From Bacteroidota bacterium (GTDB lineage Bacteria > Bacteroidota > Bacteroidia > Chitinophagales > Chitinophagaceae), in the NCBI GenBank assembly GCA_023386555.1, contig JAEWJK010000010.1:18179-82178 (forward strand): a stretch of 64,000 nucleotides of DNA, read 5' to 3'. Below, piece after piece: positions 1 through 8,245 of this stretch. The position numbers and the translations under genes were made by a program. Numbering within the stretch: the stretch's first letter is position 1; each line of letters starts with the position of its first letter. Under the pieces are notes generated by a model. It saw only the letters and a program-made list of their open reading frames with translations. It did not search any database and had not been told where the DNA came from.

Positions 1-90
1 AGACATGCTCAGGCAACACTCAGTCAGAATCCTAAATATGCTCATCCGTATAACTGGGGTGCATTTGTGATGTATGGTGAGTGGAGATAA
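1..90 (+). CDS. CHAT-domain protein, C-terminal end only (partial)
   Basis: The first 29 codons are open in frame 1 and end in TAA at position 90. The encoded tail has the pattern HPYNWGAFVMYGEW, which resembles the last strand of CHAT (caspase HetF-associated with TPRs) peptidase-like domains, where an HPYYWAxFxLxGxW-type ending is typical. The catalytic His and Cys would lie upstream of the window, so activity cannot be judged. In Bacteroidota such domains usually follow long TPR arrays. A strong terminator follows directly. The identification rests on one short motif only. Confidence 0.6.
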   Translation, partial: RHAQATLSQNPKYAHPYNWGAFVMYGEWR

Positions 91-127
91 CAAAGTCTGA
101 CCGTCTCGGGTCTGACTTTGTTTTTTA
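91..127 (+). terminator. Rho-independent terminator after the CHAT gene
   Basis: CAAAGTCTGACC and GGTCTGACTTTG form a 12-base stem with one internal mismatch around a GTCTCG loop, followed by TTTTTTATT. The stem begins one base after the stop codon of the partial gene. Confidence 0.85.
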
Positions 128-130
128 TTG

Positions 131-251
131 AGCCAGCTTCAGCAATTCATGGCATCACCTGTTGTGTCAAATCGACGAAGGAGATTCACCGAACAATAAT
201 CAACATATTAGAAATGAGGTACTCTCTTGTACTTTTTGTTCTTTATTGAAC
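131..251 (+). repeat. Long copy of an interspersed intergenic repeat
   Basis: The copy runs from AGCCAGCTTCAG to TTCTTTATTGAAC. Positions 161-193 are identical over 33 bases to 60987-61019. The shared CTCTTGTAC and TTCTTTATT ends also occur, inverted, near 8.2 kb and 49.75 kb. It fills most of the gap between the CHAT terminator and the GH20 gene. Small frames inside it are not credible genes. Confidence 0.75.
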
Positions 252-276
252 AGATCAAATCCTGTAGCTTTCCGGT

Positions 277-2703
277 ATGAAAAAGCTGCTGACACTTTTA
301 TTTGTACTGATCGGTTTTGTAGTTACTGCACAGGAAGTATCTATCATTCCCCAGCCTGACAAATTAATGAGAAACGATGGAAACTTCTCTCTCAACAAGT
401 CAACAATAATTATTGTCACTAAAAAAAAGGATGAATTGTCTGCAAACTTTTTAAACAATTACCTGCAGCAATACTATGGTTTCAAGCTAAAGATTGAAAA
501 CGGTAAAACACCGAAGTCTAACTACATTGTTCTTTCAACATGGAACGATCCGATATTCAAAGAAGCAATTGAATCATACCAGTTGATCGTTGTTAAAAAC
601 TTTATCGCCATCAATGCAAACTATCATTCAGGTACCTTTTATGGTATTCAATCTTTAATCCAATTACTTCCAGTTAATCAAATAAAAAACAAATCCCAAA
701 TTCCCAATCCCAAATTCCTGATCCCCGCTGTTGTAATAGAAGATGGTCCACGTTTTTATTACCGTGGTATCCATTTCGATGTCTCCCGTCACTTCTTTCC
801 CATTTCATTCGTTAAACAATACATCGATTATTTGGCACTCCATAAATTCAATACGTTTCATTGGCATTTAACTGATGACCAGGGATGGAGAATAGACATC
901 AAAAAATATCCAAAGCTCACTTCCGTGGGTGGTTGGAGAAACGGAACAATCATTGGCCGTTATCCGGGTAAAGGAAATGACAGTATTCGTTATGGTGGTT
1001 TTTATACTCATGATGAAATTAAAGAAGTAGTAAAGTATGCTGCAGAGCGTTTCATCACTGTTATTCCAGAAATAGAAATGCCGGGACATGCTTCTGCAGC
1101 CATTGCAGCTTATCCTGAACTCAGTTGCTTTCCTGGAGAAGATACTAAAGTAGCACCAGGAACAGCCTGGGCAGGACCAACAAAAGGCAAACAGGTACAA
1201 CAAGCCTGGGGTGTGTTTGATGATATTTTCTGTGCAGGAAACGATCATACATTTTCTTTTTTAGAAGATGTATTGGATGAAGTGATGCCTTTGTTCCCTT
1301 CTAAATACATTCATATTGGTGGTGATGAAGCTCCCAAAACACATTGGAAACGTTGCAGCAAATGCCAGCAACGAATGAGAGAACAGGGTTTGAAAGATGA
1401 ACACGAATTACAGAGTTATTTTATTCAACGCATAGAAAAATATGTGAACAGTAAAGGCAAACAGATTATTGGATGGGATGAAATTTTAGAAGGTGGATTA
1501 GCACCGAATGCAAGTGTAATGAGCTGGCAGGGAGAAAAAGGTGGTATTGAAGCAGCAAAGCATGGTCATGATGTTGTGATGACTCCCGGCAACTGGTGTT
1601 ATTTCGATCATTCACAAAGCAGGAATGAAGATTCTGTAACCTTTGGTGCCTACACTCCTATTGAAGAAGTGTATAGCTATGATCCTGTTCCGAAACAATT
1701 GAATACAGATGAAGCCAAACATATTTTGGGAGTACAAGCCAATCTGTGGACAGAATATATCAAGAACGAAAGGAAAGTGCAATACCAATTGTTTCCAAGA
1801 ATTGCAGCAATGAGTGAAGTAGCATGGACAGCAAAAGAAAAAAAAGATTCTGCAGATTTTGAGAAGAGACTACAACAGCAATTTAAAAGATATGAGATGT
1901 GGGGAGTGAATTATAGTAAGGCTATTAATCAAATACATTCATCAATAAAACCATCTCCAAAATCAGGATATTTAGCATGGAGCCTTTCATCAAAAAAAGA
2001 TAAAAGTTATATCCAGGTAAACAACTCAAATGGTTTAGGTACAATTTATCGTAGTCCCACAAAACTTGAGATTTCTTCTACAGGTTTATATTCGGTGAGT
2101 TTACTCAGTAAATCAGAAGATATAACTTTTACATTTGATGGAGACTCACTCGTAATTACTCCTCAAGGCAAGCATGATGCTCATTTCATTGAGATGGGTA
2201 TTGAAGCTAAATACGAATTTAACTTCAACAAAGCCACCGGAAAAAAAATCACAACTAATTTCCCTCCTTCACCTGCATATCCAGGAAATGGTGGGGCCTT
2301 TGGTTTAGTGAATGGATTGAAAGCAGATAAATTTGCTCATACAGAATGGCTGGGATGGAACGGTAAGGAAGTAGAGATCACAATTGATCTTGGCAAGAAC
2401 GATCTTGTTTCTGAAGTGATATTCCATGCCTGGAAACAGGAAGCCAGCTGGATTTATTTACCGGAAAGTATTGATATCACATTTAACTATAAAGATGCAT
2501 CGGGTGATATTCAAACATCAGGTTTTGAATTTGAAAAACCGGAAGAAGGTTGGGGTGATGACAGACAATTGAAATTCAACTTTGCACCACAAAGAGCCAG
2601 TTCAGTAACCATCAAGATAAAACCATTGATGAAAATTGCTGAAGGCCGTCAGGGTGCAGGCAGAGCTGCATGGATATTCTTAGATGAAATAGAGATCAAC
2701 TAA
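277..2703 (+). CDS. Exported beta-N-acetylhexosaminidase (GH20)
   Basis: This 808-residue enzyme should remove terminal GlcNAc or GalNAc from glycans or chitin fragments by substrate-assisted catalysis. Residues 1-18 form a signal peptide ending at VTAQ, giving a periplasmic or outer-membrane location. A GH20 N-terminal domain (IIPQPDKL, about 23-150) precedes the catalytic barrel (about 158-530). The barrel has HWHLTDDQGWR near 195-205 and the diagnostic Asp-Glu pair in HIGGDEAPK (D350, E351). The C-terminal ~270 residues look like an accessory domain, ending in a galactose-binding/discoidin-like module (about 690-808). Length fits Bacteroidota GH20 enzymes. It is not in a Sus-type operon: upstream is a repeat and downstream a convergent kinase gene starts 2 bases after its stop. 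The exact linkage cleaved cannot be read from sequence. Confidence 0.93.
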   Translation: MKKLLTLLFVLIGFVVTAQEVSIIPQPDKLMRNDGNFSLNKSTIIIVTKKKDELSANFLNNYLQQYYGFKLKIENGKTPKSNYIVLSTWNDPIFKEAIESYQLIVVKNFIAINANYHSGTFYGIQSLIQLLPVNQIKNKSQIPNPKFLIPAVVIEDGPRFYYRGIHFDVSRHFFPISFVKQYIDYLALHKFNTFHWHLTDDQGWRIDIKKYPKLTSVGGWRNGTIIGRYPGKGNDSIRYGGFYTHDEIKEVVKYAAERFITVIPEIEMPGHASAAIAAYPELSCFPGEDTKVAPGTAWAGPTKGKQVQQAWGVFDDIFCAGNDHTFSFLEDVLDEVMPLFPSKYIHIGGDEAPKTHWKRCSKCQQRMREQGLKDEHELQSYFIQRIEKYVNSKGKQIIGWDEILEGGLAPNASVMSWQGEKGGIEAAKHGHDVVMTPGNWCYFDHSQSRNEDSVTFGAYTPIEEVYSYDPVPKQLNTDEAKHILGVQANLWTEYIKNERKVQYQLFPRIAAMSEVAWTAKEKKDSADFEKRLQQQFKRYEMWGVNYSKAINQIHSSIKPSPKSGYLAWSLSSKKDKSYIQVNNSNGLGTIYRSPTKLEISSTGLYSVSLLSKSEDITFTFDGDSLVITPQGKHDAHFIEMGIEAKYEFNFNKATGKKITTNFPPSPAYPGNGGAFGLVNGLKADKFAHTEWLGWNGKEVEITIDLGKNDLVSEVIFHAWKQEASWIYLPESIDITFNYKDASGDIQTSGFEFEKPEEGWGDDRQLKFNFAPQRASSVTIKIKPLMKIAEGRQGAGRAAWIFLDEIEIN

Positions 2704-2705
2704 TA

Positions 2706-3911
2706 TTATCCGTTCAGTTGAATATTGATCGTTGTGCCTTTACCGAGGCTACTTTCAATAGTAATAGTACCATCCATCATCTCAACAAAATCTTTGATGA
2801 GCATAAATCCAAGTCCACTACCCTTTTCATTCCTGGTACCCAAACCTACCATTGAAGCTTTCCCTTCGAGAAGATTGGTAAGTTGTTGATTTGTCATACC
2901 AATACCAGTATCGGTAATAGAAATTTTTACTTTGCCTTTGTTTCTTTTAGCCTCAACAGTAATGCTTCCTGCTTCAGTGAACTTGTTGGCATTAGTGATT
3001 GTGTTACGAATAATAAATCGTAACACGTTCTCATCACCATACATCAAAAACTTACCGGCAATATTATTTTGAAGTTTGTTATCCTTTATCTCTGATGATG
3101 TTCCACATTTGGTGAGTTCATCCTGCACAATATCATACAGATTTATCGGAGCAGTATTAAGCAGATCGTTTGATGCTTGTATCTTACCCCAATCGATCAG
3201 GTTGGAAAGCAGACACATAGTATTATCCAATTGCTTCTTCCACATCTCTATCATTTCCGTTTTCTTTTCTTCAGAAATAATATTCTCCTGTGAAAGTTCA
3301 ACAATGCCCTGCAACGAAACCAATGGACTTCTTACATCATGAGCTACGATAGACAAAATCTTATTTTGCATCTCAGCCTGTTGTTTCAATCGTTTTTGAT
3401 AATTCTGTAAATAACGATTCTGCAATCTCTGTTCAGCCAGTTTTACAACCTGGTTGCCTAAAACTTTTAAAGCAAATCTCTGTTCATCCGTAAGATTTTG
3501 CGGGATTGAATTCACTACACATAATGCACCTAACCGATGCCCTTTTTGTGTGATCAATGGCACACCTGCATAAAACCGAATATGCGGATCACCGGTAACA
3601 TTCGGATAATCATGAAAACGTTCATCCTTACTCGCATCTTCAACAGTAAAAAAATCCGCTTCATCTGCTACCACATGAGCACAAAAAGAAAGTTCTCTTT
3701 CTGTTTCGGGATCTTCAATTCCTTTCCTGGCTTTAAACCATTGTCTATGAGAATCGATAAGTGTAATGGTTGAAATAGGAACTTTGCAGATCTTAGATGC
3801 TAACTGAACAATATCATCAAAACTCTCTTCATTCGCTGAGTCGAGCAAATCGTAACGATAGAGTTCAAGCAATCTCTCCTCTTCATTCGGAGATGTCATA
3901 GAAGTGATCAT
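2706..3911 (-). CDS. GAF-domain sensor histidine kinase
   Basis: This 401-residue, apparently cytoplasmic kinase has no signal peptide or membrane segment. An N-terminal GAF domain (about 25-160; FYAGVPL, GALCVV) precedes a coiled linker. The HisKA H-box SIVAHDVRSPL holds the phospho-acceptor H191, and the HATPase domain has G1 DTGIGMT and G2 GSGLGFML. The GAF type (E-REL-SFCAHV) is common in Bacteroidota and cyanobacterial kinases, but its ligand is unknown. No receiver gene is adjacent, so it is an orphan kinase here. A second ATG 12 bases in (3899) is an equally possible start. It converges with the GH20 gene and no terminator fits in the 2-base gap. Confidence 0.93.
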   Translation of the reverse strand: MITSMTSPNEEERLLELYRYDLLDSANEESFDDIVQLASKICKVPISTITLIDSHRQWFKARKGIEDPETERELSFCAHVVADEADFFTVEDASKDERFHDYPNVTGDPHIRFYAGVPLITQKGHRLGALCVVNSIPQNLTDEQRFALKVLGNQVVKLAEQRLQNRYLQNYQKRLKQQAEMQNKILSIVAHDVRSPLVSLQGIVELSQENIISEEKKTEMIEMWKKQLDNTMCLLSNLIDWGKIQASNDLLNTAPINLYDIVQDELTKCGTSSEIKDNKLQNNIAGKFLMYGDENVLRFIIRNTITNANKFTEAGSITVEAKRNKGKVKISITDTGIGMTNQQLTNLLEGKASMVGLGTRNEKGSGLGFMLIKDFVEMMDGTITIESSLGKGTTINIQLNG

Positions 3912-4007
3912 AAAGCAAAAATAATTACAGACTAATATATACGGAATTAAGAATGTTTAATCTGCTTAAGGCGTTTTCAATATTTCAATGATAAAGCTGA
4001 ACACAAA

Positions 4008-4035
4008 TAAAAAAAGTCCTGCAAAAGCAGGACTT
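4008..4035 (-). terminator. Terminator of the 4.1-4.5 kb lipoprotein gene
   Basis: AAGTCCTGC and GCAGGACTT pair perfectly around AAAA at 4014-4035. On the minus strand the stem is followed by a run of T (plus-strand AATAAAAAA). Confidence 0.85.
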
Positions 4036-4057
4036 CCGATCAACTTAAATATCCAAT

Positions 4058-4537
4058 TTATCTTCCGTTCTTCTTATCAAGAATGGCACCTACACCATAT
4101 CCACCTGCTGCACCAAGAATACCACCGATGATAGCACCTTGTACTTTTTTCTCTTTAGAAATTACAGCACCTGCACCAGCACCAACTACACCACCAATCA
4201 CAGCACCTTTAGCCTTGTTACTCCATCCCTTTTTCTGTTGTTCAGCAGGAACTGTAGCTGTAGGCAAAACTGCAGGCTCACTGTAAGAAGCGTATTGAGA
4301 TGTTGCTCTTCTTGGAGTTGATGTTTTTCTTGCGGCAGATGTCTTTTTAGCTGCAGCAACATAAGAAACCGCTTTTTCTTCTGCTATTGCTTCCTTCTCT
4401 GCAACTACTAAATTCATTGAATCGATCGTTGCTTGCTTCGCTTTAAGAATAGCTAATTCCTGTTCTGCTGCCGAGTTGTTTGTATTACATGCTGCAAACA
4501 CTGCAACTATTCCTAATGCGGGTAAAAACTTTTTCAT
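4058..4537 (-). CDS. Glycine-zipper lipoprotein, paralogue A
   Basis: This 159-residue lipoprotein has a lipobox-like end to its signal peptide (VFAAC, Cys16). The middle is Ala/Lys/Glu-rich (about 24-75) and probably helical. The C-terminal half is a glycine zipper (about 104-155) with repeated GGVVGAGAGA and GGILGAAGG motifs, as in YMGG/Rick_17kDa-type surface proteins that pack as helical hairpins in membranes. It is clearly paralogous to 5899-6333: both share GWSNKAKGAV, and both end GGYGVGAILDKK. The two lie on either side of a transglutaminase-like gene in opposite orientations. The role is unknown; structural or envelope-stress functions are guesses from the family. It has its own terminator. 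Confidence 0.8.
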   Translation of the reverse strand: MKKFLPALGIVAVFAACNTNNSAAEQELAILKAKQATIDSMNLVVAEKEAIAEEKAVSYVAAAKKTSAARKTSTPRRATSQYASYSEPAVLPTATVPAEQQKKGWSNKAKGAVIGGVVGAGAGAVISKEKKVQGAIIGGILGAAGGYGVGAILDKKNGR

Positions 4538-4713
4538 AGTACTTTCTTTTTAGGTTTAAATAATTTATTGGATTCGTATACCCTAATTGAAATAATGGTG
4601 CCACGCATGCCAGTTTTTTTATTGTTTAGGAACTTATAACATAATAATTTTCATTTAGGAAAATAATAGCTGAGGGGAATTAAACCTTTAGAATTATCAG
4701 TCATAAATCAAAT

Positions 4714-4752
4714 AAAAAAAGAGAGTGAACATTCCATCCACTCTCTTTTTCT
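4714..4752 (-). terminator. Terminator of the transglutaminase-like gene
   Basis: AAAAAGAGAGTG and CACTCTCTTTTT form a 12-base stem around an 11-base loop. T-runs lie on both outer sides, so it could work in either direction. It lies 20 bases after the stop codon of the gene at 4770. Confidence 0.85.
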
Positions 4753-4769
4753 TTAAGTTATTTTTCAGC

Positions 4770-5669
4770 TTAAGGATAAATGTATTCTACTACATCCGTT
4801 CCTAAATAAGAACCACCAGGATAATTGGCTGTATAATCCAAATTGATCCATACATTTCCTTTGGCATCTTTATAATAATTCAAATCTTTCCCTTTTGTTT
4901 CCTTGGAAAATAATTTTTCAGTTAACAACTCTACAACACCAGGAAGATCTTCTTCTTTTCCAATTAATAGTTCAGGATAAATATGACCTTTAATAAAAGT
5001 TAATCTAACCTTTGCACCAATAGATTTCAATGCTGCAGCCATTAATATTGAGTAATCATCACAATCACCCGCTAACAATTTTGTACTCTCACTTGCCTTA
5101 GCGAAATATTCTTCGTTATCAGGATCACTTACATAATTCCAATTAGTGTTTATCTTCTTAAACACTGCAAAGCTCTGCACCAGTATCCTTGAATAATCAG
5201 TCCTGGTTTTCTGCTCTTTGATAAAAAATTCATTTGCCGCATTAATAGCAAAACTTCTTACCGATGAATTTTTATGATCAATAGCATCTACTAACTGCCT
5301 GTCACGATAAAAAACGGTATAGCTCGTATAAACAAATGTGCTTTTGTCTTTATAGCCTGCCATATCATTAAATACATTCCGGCTATGATTATAAAAAGCC
5401 AGGATATCCTGCTTACCCATATAAAAATCAAATCCAAGCCAACCTGAAATTCCGATTATCAAAAACACAAATAACCATTTCAGCTTTTTAGCTAAAAAAA
5501 ATGAAAAGCTGAATAGCAGGAATAATATGATGCCTCTCTCGAATTGAAAAGAAAATCCAAAATCAGGCAGTTGATTATATAATAATATGAAAAGTAATGC
5601 TGCTACTACAGCAGACAGTAAGAATAAAAGAATATTCACTAAAGAAAAAAGCTGCGATATACGCTTCAT
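4770..5669 (-). CDS. Membrane-anchored transglutaminase-like protein
   Basis: The N-terminal ~85 residues hold about three hydrophobic segments (about 10-32, 46-60, 64-82). The rest is a soluble papain-fold transglutaminase core with the complete triad: C203 in AGDCDDYS, H229 in KGHIYPEL and D278 in INLDYTANYPGG. Such proteins act as peptidases, amidases or crosslinkers. No substrate can be named. At 299 residues it is shorter than TgpA-type proteins and has no C-terminal membrane segment. It stands alone between two glycine-zipper lipoprotein genes; the divergent gap to 5899 is 229 bases and holds no obvious element. Confidence 0.82.
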   Translation of the reverse strand: MKRISQLFSLVNILLFLLSAVVAALLFILLYNQLPDFGFSFQFERGIILFLLFSFSFFLAKKLKWLFVFLIIGISGWLGFDFYMGKQDILAFYNHSRNVFNDMAGYKDKSTFVYTSYTVFYRDRQLVDAIDHKNSSVRSFAINAANEFFIKEQKTRTDYSRILVQSFAVFKKINTNWNYVSDPDNEEYFAKASESTKLLAGDCDDYSILMAAALKSIGAKVRLTFIKGHIYPELLIGKEEDLPGVVELLTEKLFSKETKGKDLNYYKDAKGNVWINLDYTANYPGGSYLGTDVVEYIYP

Positions 5670-5898
5670 GGTAGTGATTTATAAGGTAGACGATAAATCT
5701 CGTGTATTGTGTGCTGAATAAACGTGAAAGATTCTATAATTCAGATGCAATTAATTGTTAGAGGTGTGCATCATCTCCGCAGAATTGTCGCTTGCTTATG
5801 TTTAAAAAACCACAAAGAGATATGAATTTCAATACATAATAAGCAGCAAAATAATTGGCATAATCTTTTTACAGTATAGATGGAATAAAAATCAGATT

Positions 5899-6333
5899 AT
5901 GAAAAAGATATTTGCCGGTTTAGCTATAGCATCTGTTATGACTGCCTGCAGCAATTCAGCAAGCGATAGAGATGCAGAATTGAGGGCAAAGCAATTTACA
6001 ATTGACTCTATGAAAGCGGTAGCCGCTGAAAAAGAAGCAGAGGCCCGGATTGAAGAAAGTAAAGCATCAACAAGAACTTCAGCAAAACGTAGTTCTGGTT
6101 CTAATACTGTAGTGTACAGAGGTTATAGCCAGCCACAGACAGTTGTTGTGCAGGAAGAGAAGAAAGGCTGGAGTAATAAAGCGAAAGGTGCAGTTGTTGG
6201 TGGTGTAGTTGGTGCAGTAACTGGAGCAGCCGTTTCTGATAAAAAAGGTAAAGGTGCTGTTATTGGTGGTGTAGTTGGTGCTGCAGGTGGTTATGGAGTT
6301 GGTGCGATACTGGACAAGAAAAAGAAACAATAA
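5899..6333 (+). CDS. Glycine-zipper lipoprotein, paralogue B
   Basis: This 144-residue lipoprotein has a signal peptide ending in VMTAC (Cys17). A charged helical stretch (about 25-60) follows, then a glycine zipper (about 91-140) with GGVVGAVTGAAVS and GGVVGAAGG. It is a paralogue of the gene at 4058-4537 in domain order, lipobox and ending (GAILDKKKK), but lacks part of the middle Ala/Lys-rich stretch. The two look like a duplication followed by inversion. Function is unknown. It is a single-gene transcript with a strong terminator just downstream. Confidence 0.8.
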   Translation: MKKIFAGLAIASVMTACSNSASDRDAELRAKQFTIDSMKAVAAEKEAEARIEESKASTRTSAKRSSGSNTVVYRGYSQPQTVVVQEEKKGWSNKAKGAVVGGVVGAVTGAAVSDKKGKGAVIGGVVGAAGGYGVGAILDKKKKQ

Positions 6334-6351
6334 AAGTTTTTAAATCCATTA

Positions 6352-6381
6352 AAAGCCTCACATATGTGAGGCTTTATTTTT
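6352..6381 (+). terminator. Terminator after lipoprotein B
   Basis: A perfect 12-base palindrome, AAAGCCTCACAT/ATGTGAGGCTTT (6352-6375), is followed by ATTTTT. Confidence 0.88.
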
Positions 6382-6418
6382 GATGATGATTGAACAACCT
6401 TTATAATTCTTTGTTCAG

Positions 6419-6889
6419 ATGAATATGAAAAAGCTCATTCCATCATTATTGCTCACATTAGGTGTGGGTGCATTGGCAGGTTTTATTACAGCCGGAGAAT
6501 CTTCGGGTGAATGGTATTTGAATCTCGCCAAGCCATCTTACCAGCCACCATCATGGCTGTTTAGTCCTGTATGGACATCATTATATATCCTCATGGGCAT
6601 TTCGTTTTATAAAGTCTGGAAAAAGCCATTATCCCGTGAAAGAAATATAGCAGTAACGTTATTTCTGGTTCAACTACTATTGAATTTTCTATGGAGTATT
6701 TTATTCTTCAGCTTACATTCTCCAGGATTGGCATTGATAGATATTGTAATGATGTGGATCGCTATTCTATTAACCATTTTTAGTTTTGCCAGGCTATCTA
6801 AAACAGCAGCATGGTTACTGGTGCCTTATATAATGTGGGTGAGTTTTGCAACTATACTCAACTGGGATATCTGGAGAATGAATTCTTAA
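6419..6889 (+). CDS. tspO: TspO/MBR family protein
   Basis: This 156-residue protein has five hydrophobic helices and the TspO/peripheral benzodiazepine receptor signatures: WYxxLxKPSYQPPSWLFSPVWT near 32-52, followed by LNFLWSxLFF and the C-terminal NWDIWRMN. Family members bind porphyrins or cholesterol and are tied to tetrapyrrole handling and stress. The natural ligand here is not known. The second Met (6425, MKKLIP) is an equally good start. It converges with a small membrane-protein gene 3 bases away. Confidence 0.92.
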   Translation: MNMKKLIPSLLLTLGVGALAGFITAGESSGEWYLNLAKPSYQPPSWLFSPVWTSLYILMGISFYKVWKKPLSRERNIAVTLFLVQLLLNFLWSILFFSLHSPGLALIDIVMMWIAILLTIFSFARLSKTAAWLLVPYIMWVSFATILNWDIWRMNS

Positions 6890-6892
6890 AAA

Positions 6893-7108
6893 CTAATTCT
6901 CATCTTCGGGAAATTCAGGTCCTGCTATCTTCACTCCTATTATTCCTCCGGCAACACAAAGGGCCAGCACAATGACCATCATCATGGGTAAACCGATGTA
7001 TCCTCTTTTTTCATAAGGCAATTGATACCAGATAGGAAAGCCAACAGCAAAGCCAAGTACAATGCCAATGCAACAACCAATAATGCCGTATAAAATCTGC
7101 TTTTGCAT
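6893..7108 (-). CDS. Small membrane protein of unknown function
   Basis: The 71-residue product has two predicted membrane helices (about 6-28 and 38-62) joined by a short loop, YEKRGY, and an acidic tail, PEFPEDEN. I do not recognise a family. It lies 72 bases after the pirin gene in the same direction and may be cotranscribed. Codon use and the clean two-helix pattern favour a real gene, but the evidence is modest. Confidence 0.55.
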   Translation of the reverse strand: MQKQILYGIIGCCIGIVLGFAVGFPIWYQLPYEKRGYIGLPMMMVIVLALCVAGGIIGVKIAGPEFPEDEN

Positions 7109-7180
7109 TGCAATAAAGTTGAATAAAATTCATTCAAGATCGCCAGATGATCTTTGAATTTAATTTTGCATTTAACCAGT

Positions 7181-8095
7181 TCAGGAAAGCACTTCTGGTG
7201 GTGGACCTCCGGCAGGTTTTGATTTATCTTCCGGCAATGGAACGAATTCATGATTATCGTTTGGTGGCAAAAGAATACGGCCTTGTTTCCAATCTTCTTT
7301 GGCCTGCTCAATTCTTTCTTTTCTTGATGAAACAAAATTCCACCAGATAAAACGATCCCCCAAAGGTTCACCACCCAATAACATCAAAGTAGTTTTTTGT
7401 TTAGCAGTGATCATCGGATCTACACCTTTGGAAAACACCAGCATCTGTCCTTCATTGTATGTTACGCCATTCAATTCAATACTTCCTTTTACAATGTAAA
7501 TACCTCTTTCAGCATGCTCTTTGGGCAATCCAAACTTTGCATTAACGTCAAGCTCAACATGCAGGTAAAATAAAGGCGAGTTTGTCTTCACATCATTACG
7601 TAAACCATAAGCATTCCCTGCAATCAATCTCATCCATACTCCTGTTTCAGTGAATACAGGAAGTTGATCGGGTGTATAATTATTGAATGATGGCATTACT
7701 TCTTCATCCTTTTCAGGAAGTGCCACCCAGGTTTGTATCATTTCAAGACTTGATTGTGATAACAAAGCCGGATCTTCAAATCTTTCGGAATGAGCAATAC
7801 CACTTCCTGCTGTCATCCAGTTCACTTCACCTGGCCTGATGATCTGCTCTACACCAAGACTGTCTCTGTGAGTCACCTGTCCACCTAATAAATAACTCAC
7901 AGTTGATAACCCAATATGTGGATGAGGTAATACATCCATGTTCGCAGTTGAAATAGTTGGAAGACTAACAGGACCTGCATGATCCATAAAAATAAACGGA
8001 CCAACCATTCTTCGCATTCTAAACGGAAGAATACGTTTTACATCCATTCCATGACTTAATGATGCTCTTCTTGCTTCAATAACGATATCCAGCAT
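7181..8095 (-). CDS. Pirin-family bicupin protein
   Basis: This 304-residue protein has the pirin N-terminal cupin. The metal site is visible as HPHIG near 77-81, a second His in VTHRDSLG, and GSGIAHSER further on. The pirin C-terminal cupin covers about 170-280. Bacterial pirins bind Fe or Ni; some are quercetinases and others regulate enzymes by contact, so the role here is open. The intact ligands suggest metal binding. The N-terminal sequence (MLDIVIEARRASL...HGMDVKRILPF) matches the family start. Confidence 0.88.
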   Translation of the reverse strand: MLDIVIEARRASLSHGMDVKRILPFRMRRMVGPFIFMDHAGPVSLPTISTANMDVLPHPHIGLSTVSYLLGGQVTHRDSLGVEQIIRPGEVNWMTAGSGIAHSERFEDPALLSQSSLEMIQTWVALPEKDEEVMPSFNNYTPDQLPVFTETGVWMRLIAGNAYGLRNDVKTNSPLFYLHVELDVNAKFGLPKEHAERGIYIVKGSIELNGVTYNEGQMLVFSKGVDPMITAKQKTTLMLLGGEPLGDRFIWWNFVSSRKERIEQAKEDWKQGRILLPPNDNHEFVPLPEDKSKPAGGPPPEVLS

Positions 8096-8185
8096 ATAAC
8101 GAGAGGTTGAATATTAAAGTTAGGAAATCAATTATTGAATGAAGATTTATTGAAAGCGGTAATCTTGCTGAATAAAGAAATATAA

Positions 8186-8244
8186 GTACAAGAGTGCGAC
8201 GCAAGCAAAGCTCAATAGTAGCACTGAAGCTGGCTACATAATAA
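8186..8244 (-). repeat. Short copy of the interspersed intergenic repeat
   Basis: GTACAAGAGTGCGACGCAAG begins the copy and GGCTACATAATAA ends it. Both ends recur at 49755-49813, and AATAAAGAA stands just before both copies. It lies between the pirin gene and the exported-protein gene. Confidence 0.75.
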
Positions 8245-8245
8245 T

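Noticed and set aside
162..359. 65-residue frame before the GH20 gene
   Set aside because: It lies inside the interspersed repeat and runs into the GH20 start in another frame; it has no signal or domain.
6079..6330. 83-residue frame opposite lipoprotein B
   Set aside because: It is an antisense image of the glycine-zipper repeat (Asn/Thr-rich), not a gene.
7147..7350. Plus-strand frame of 67 codons opposite the pirin gene
   Set aside because: It overlaps the 3' part of a clear pirin gene and has no recognisable product.
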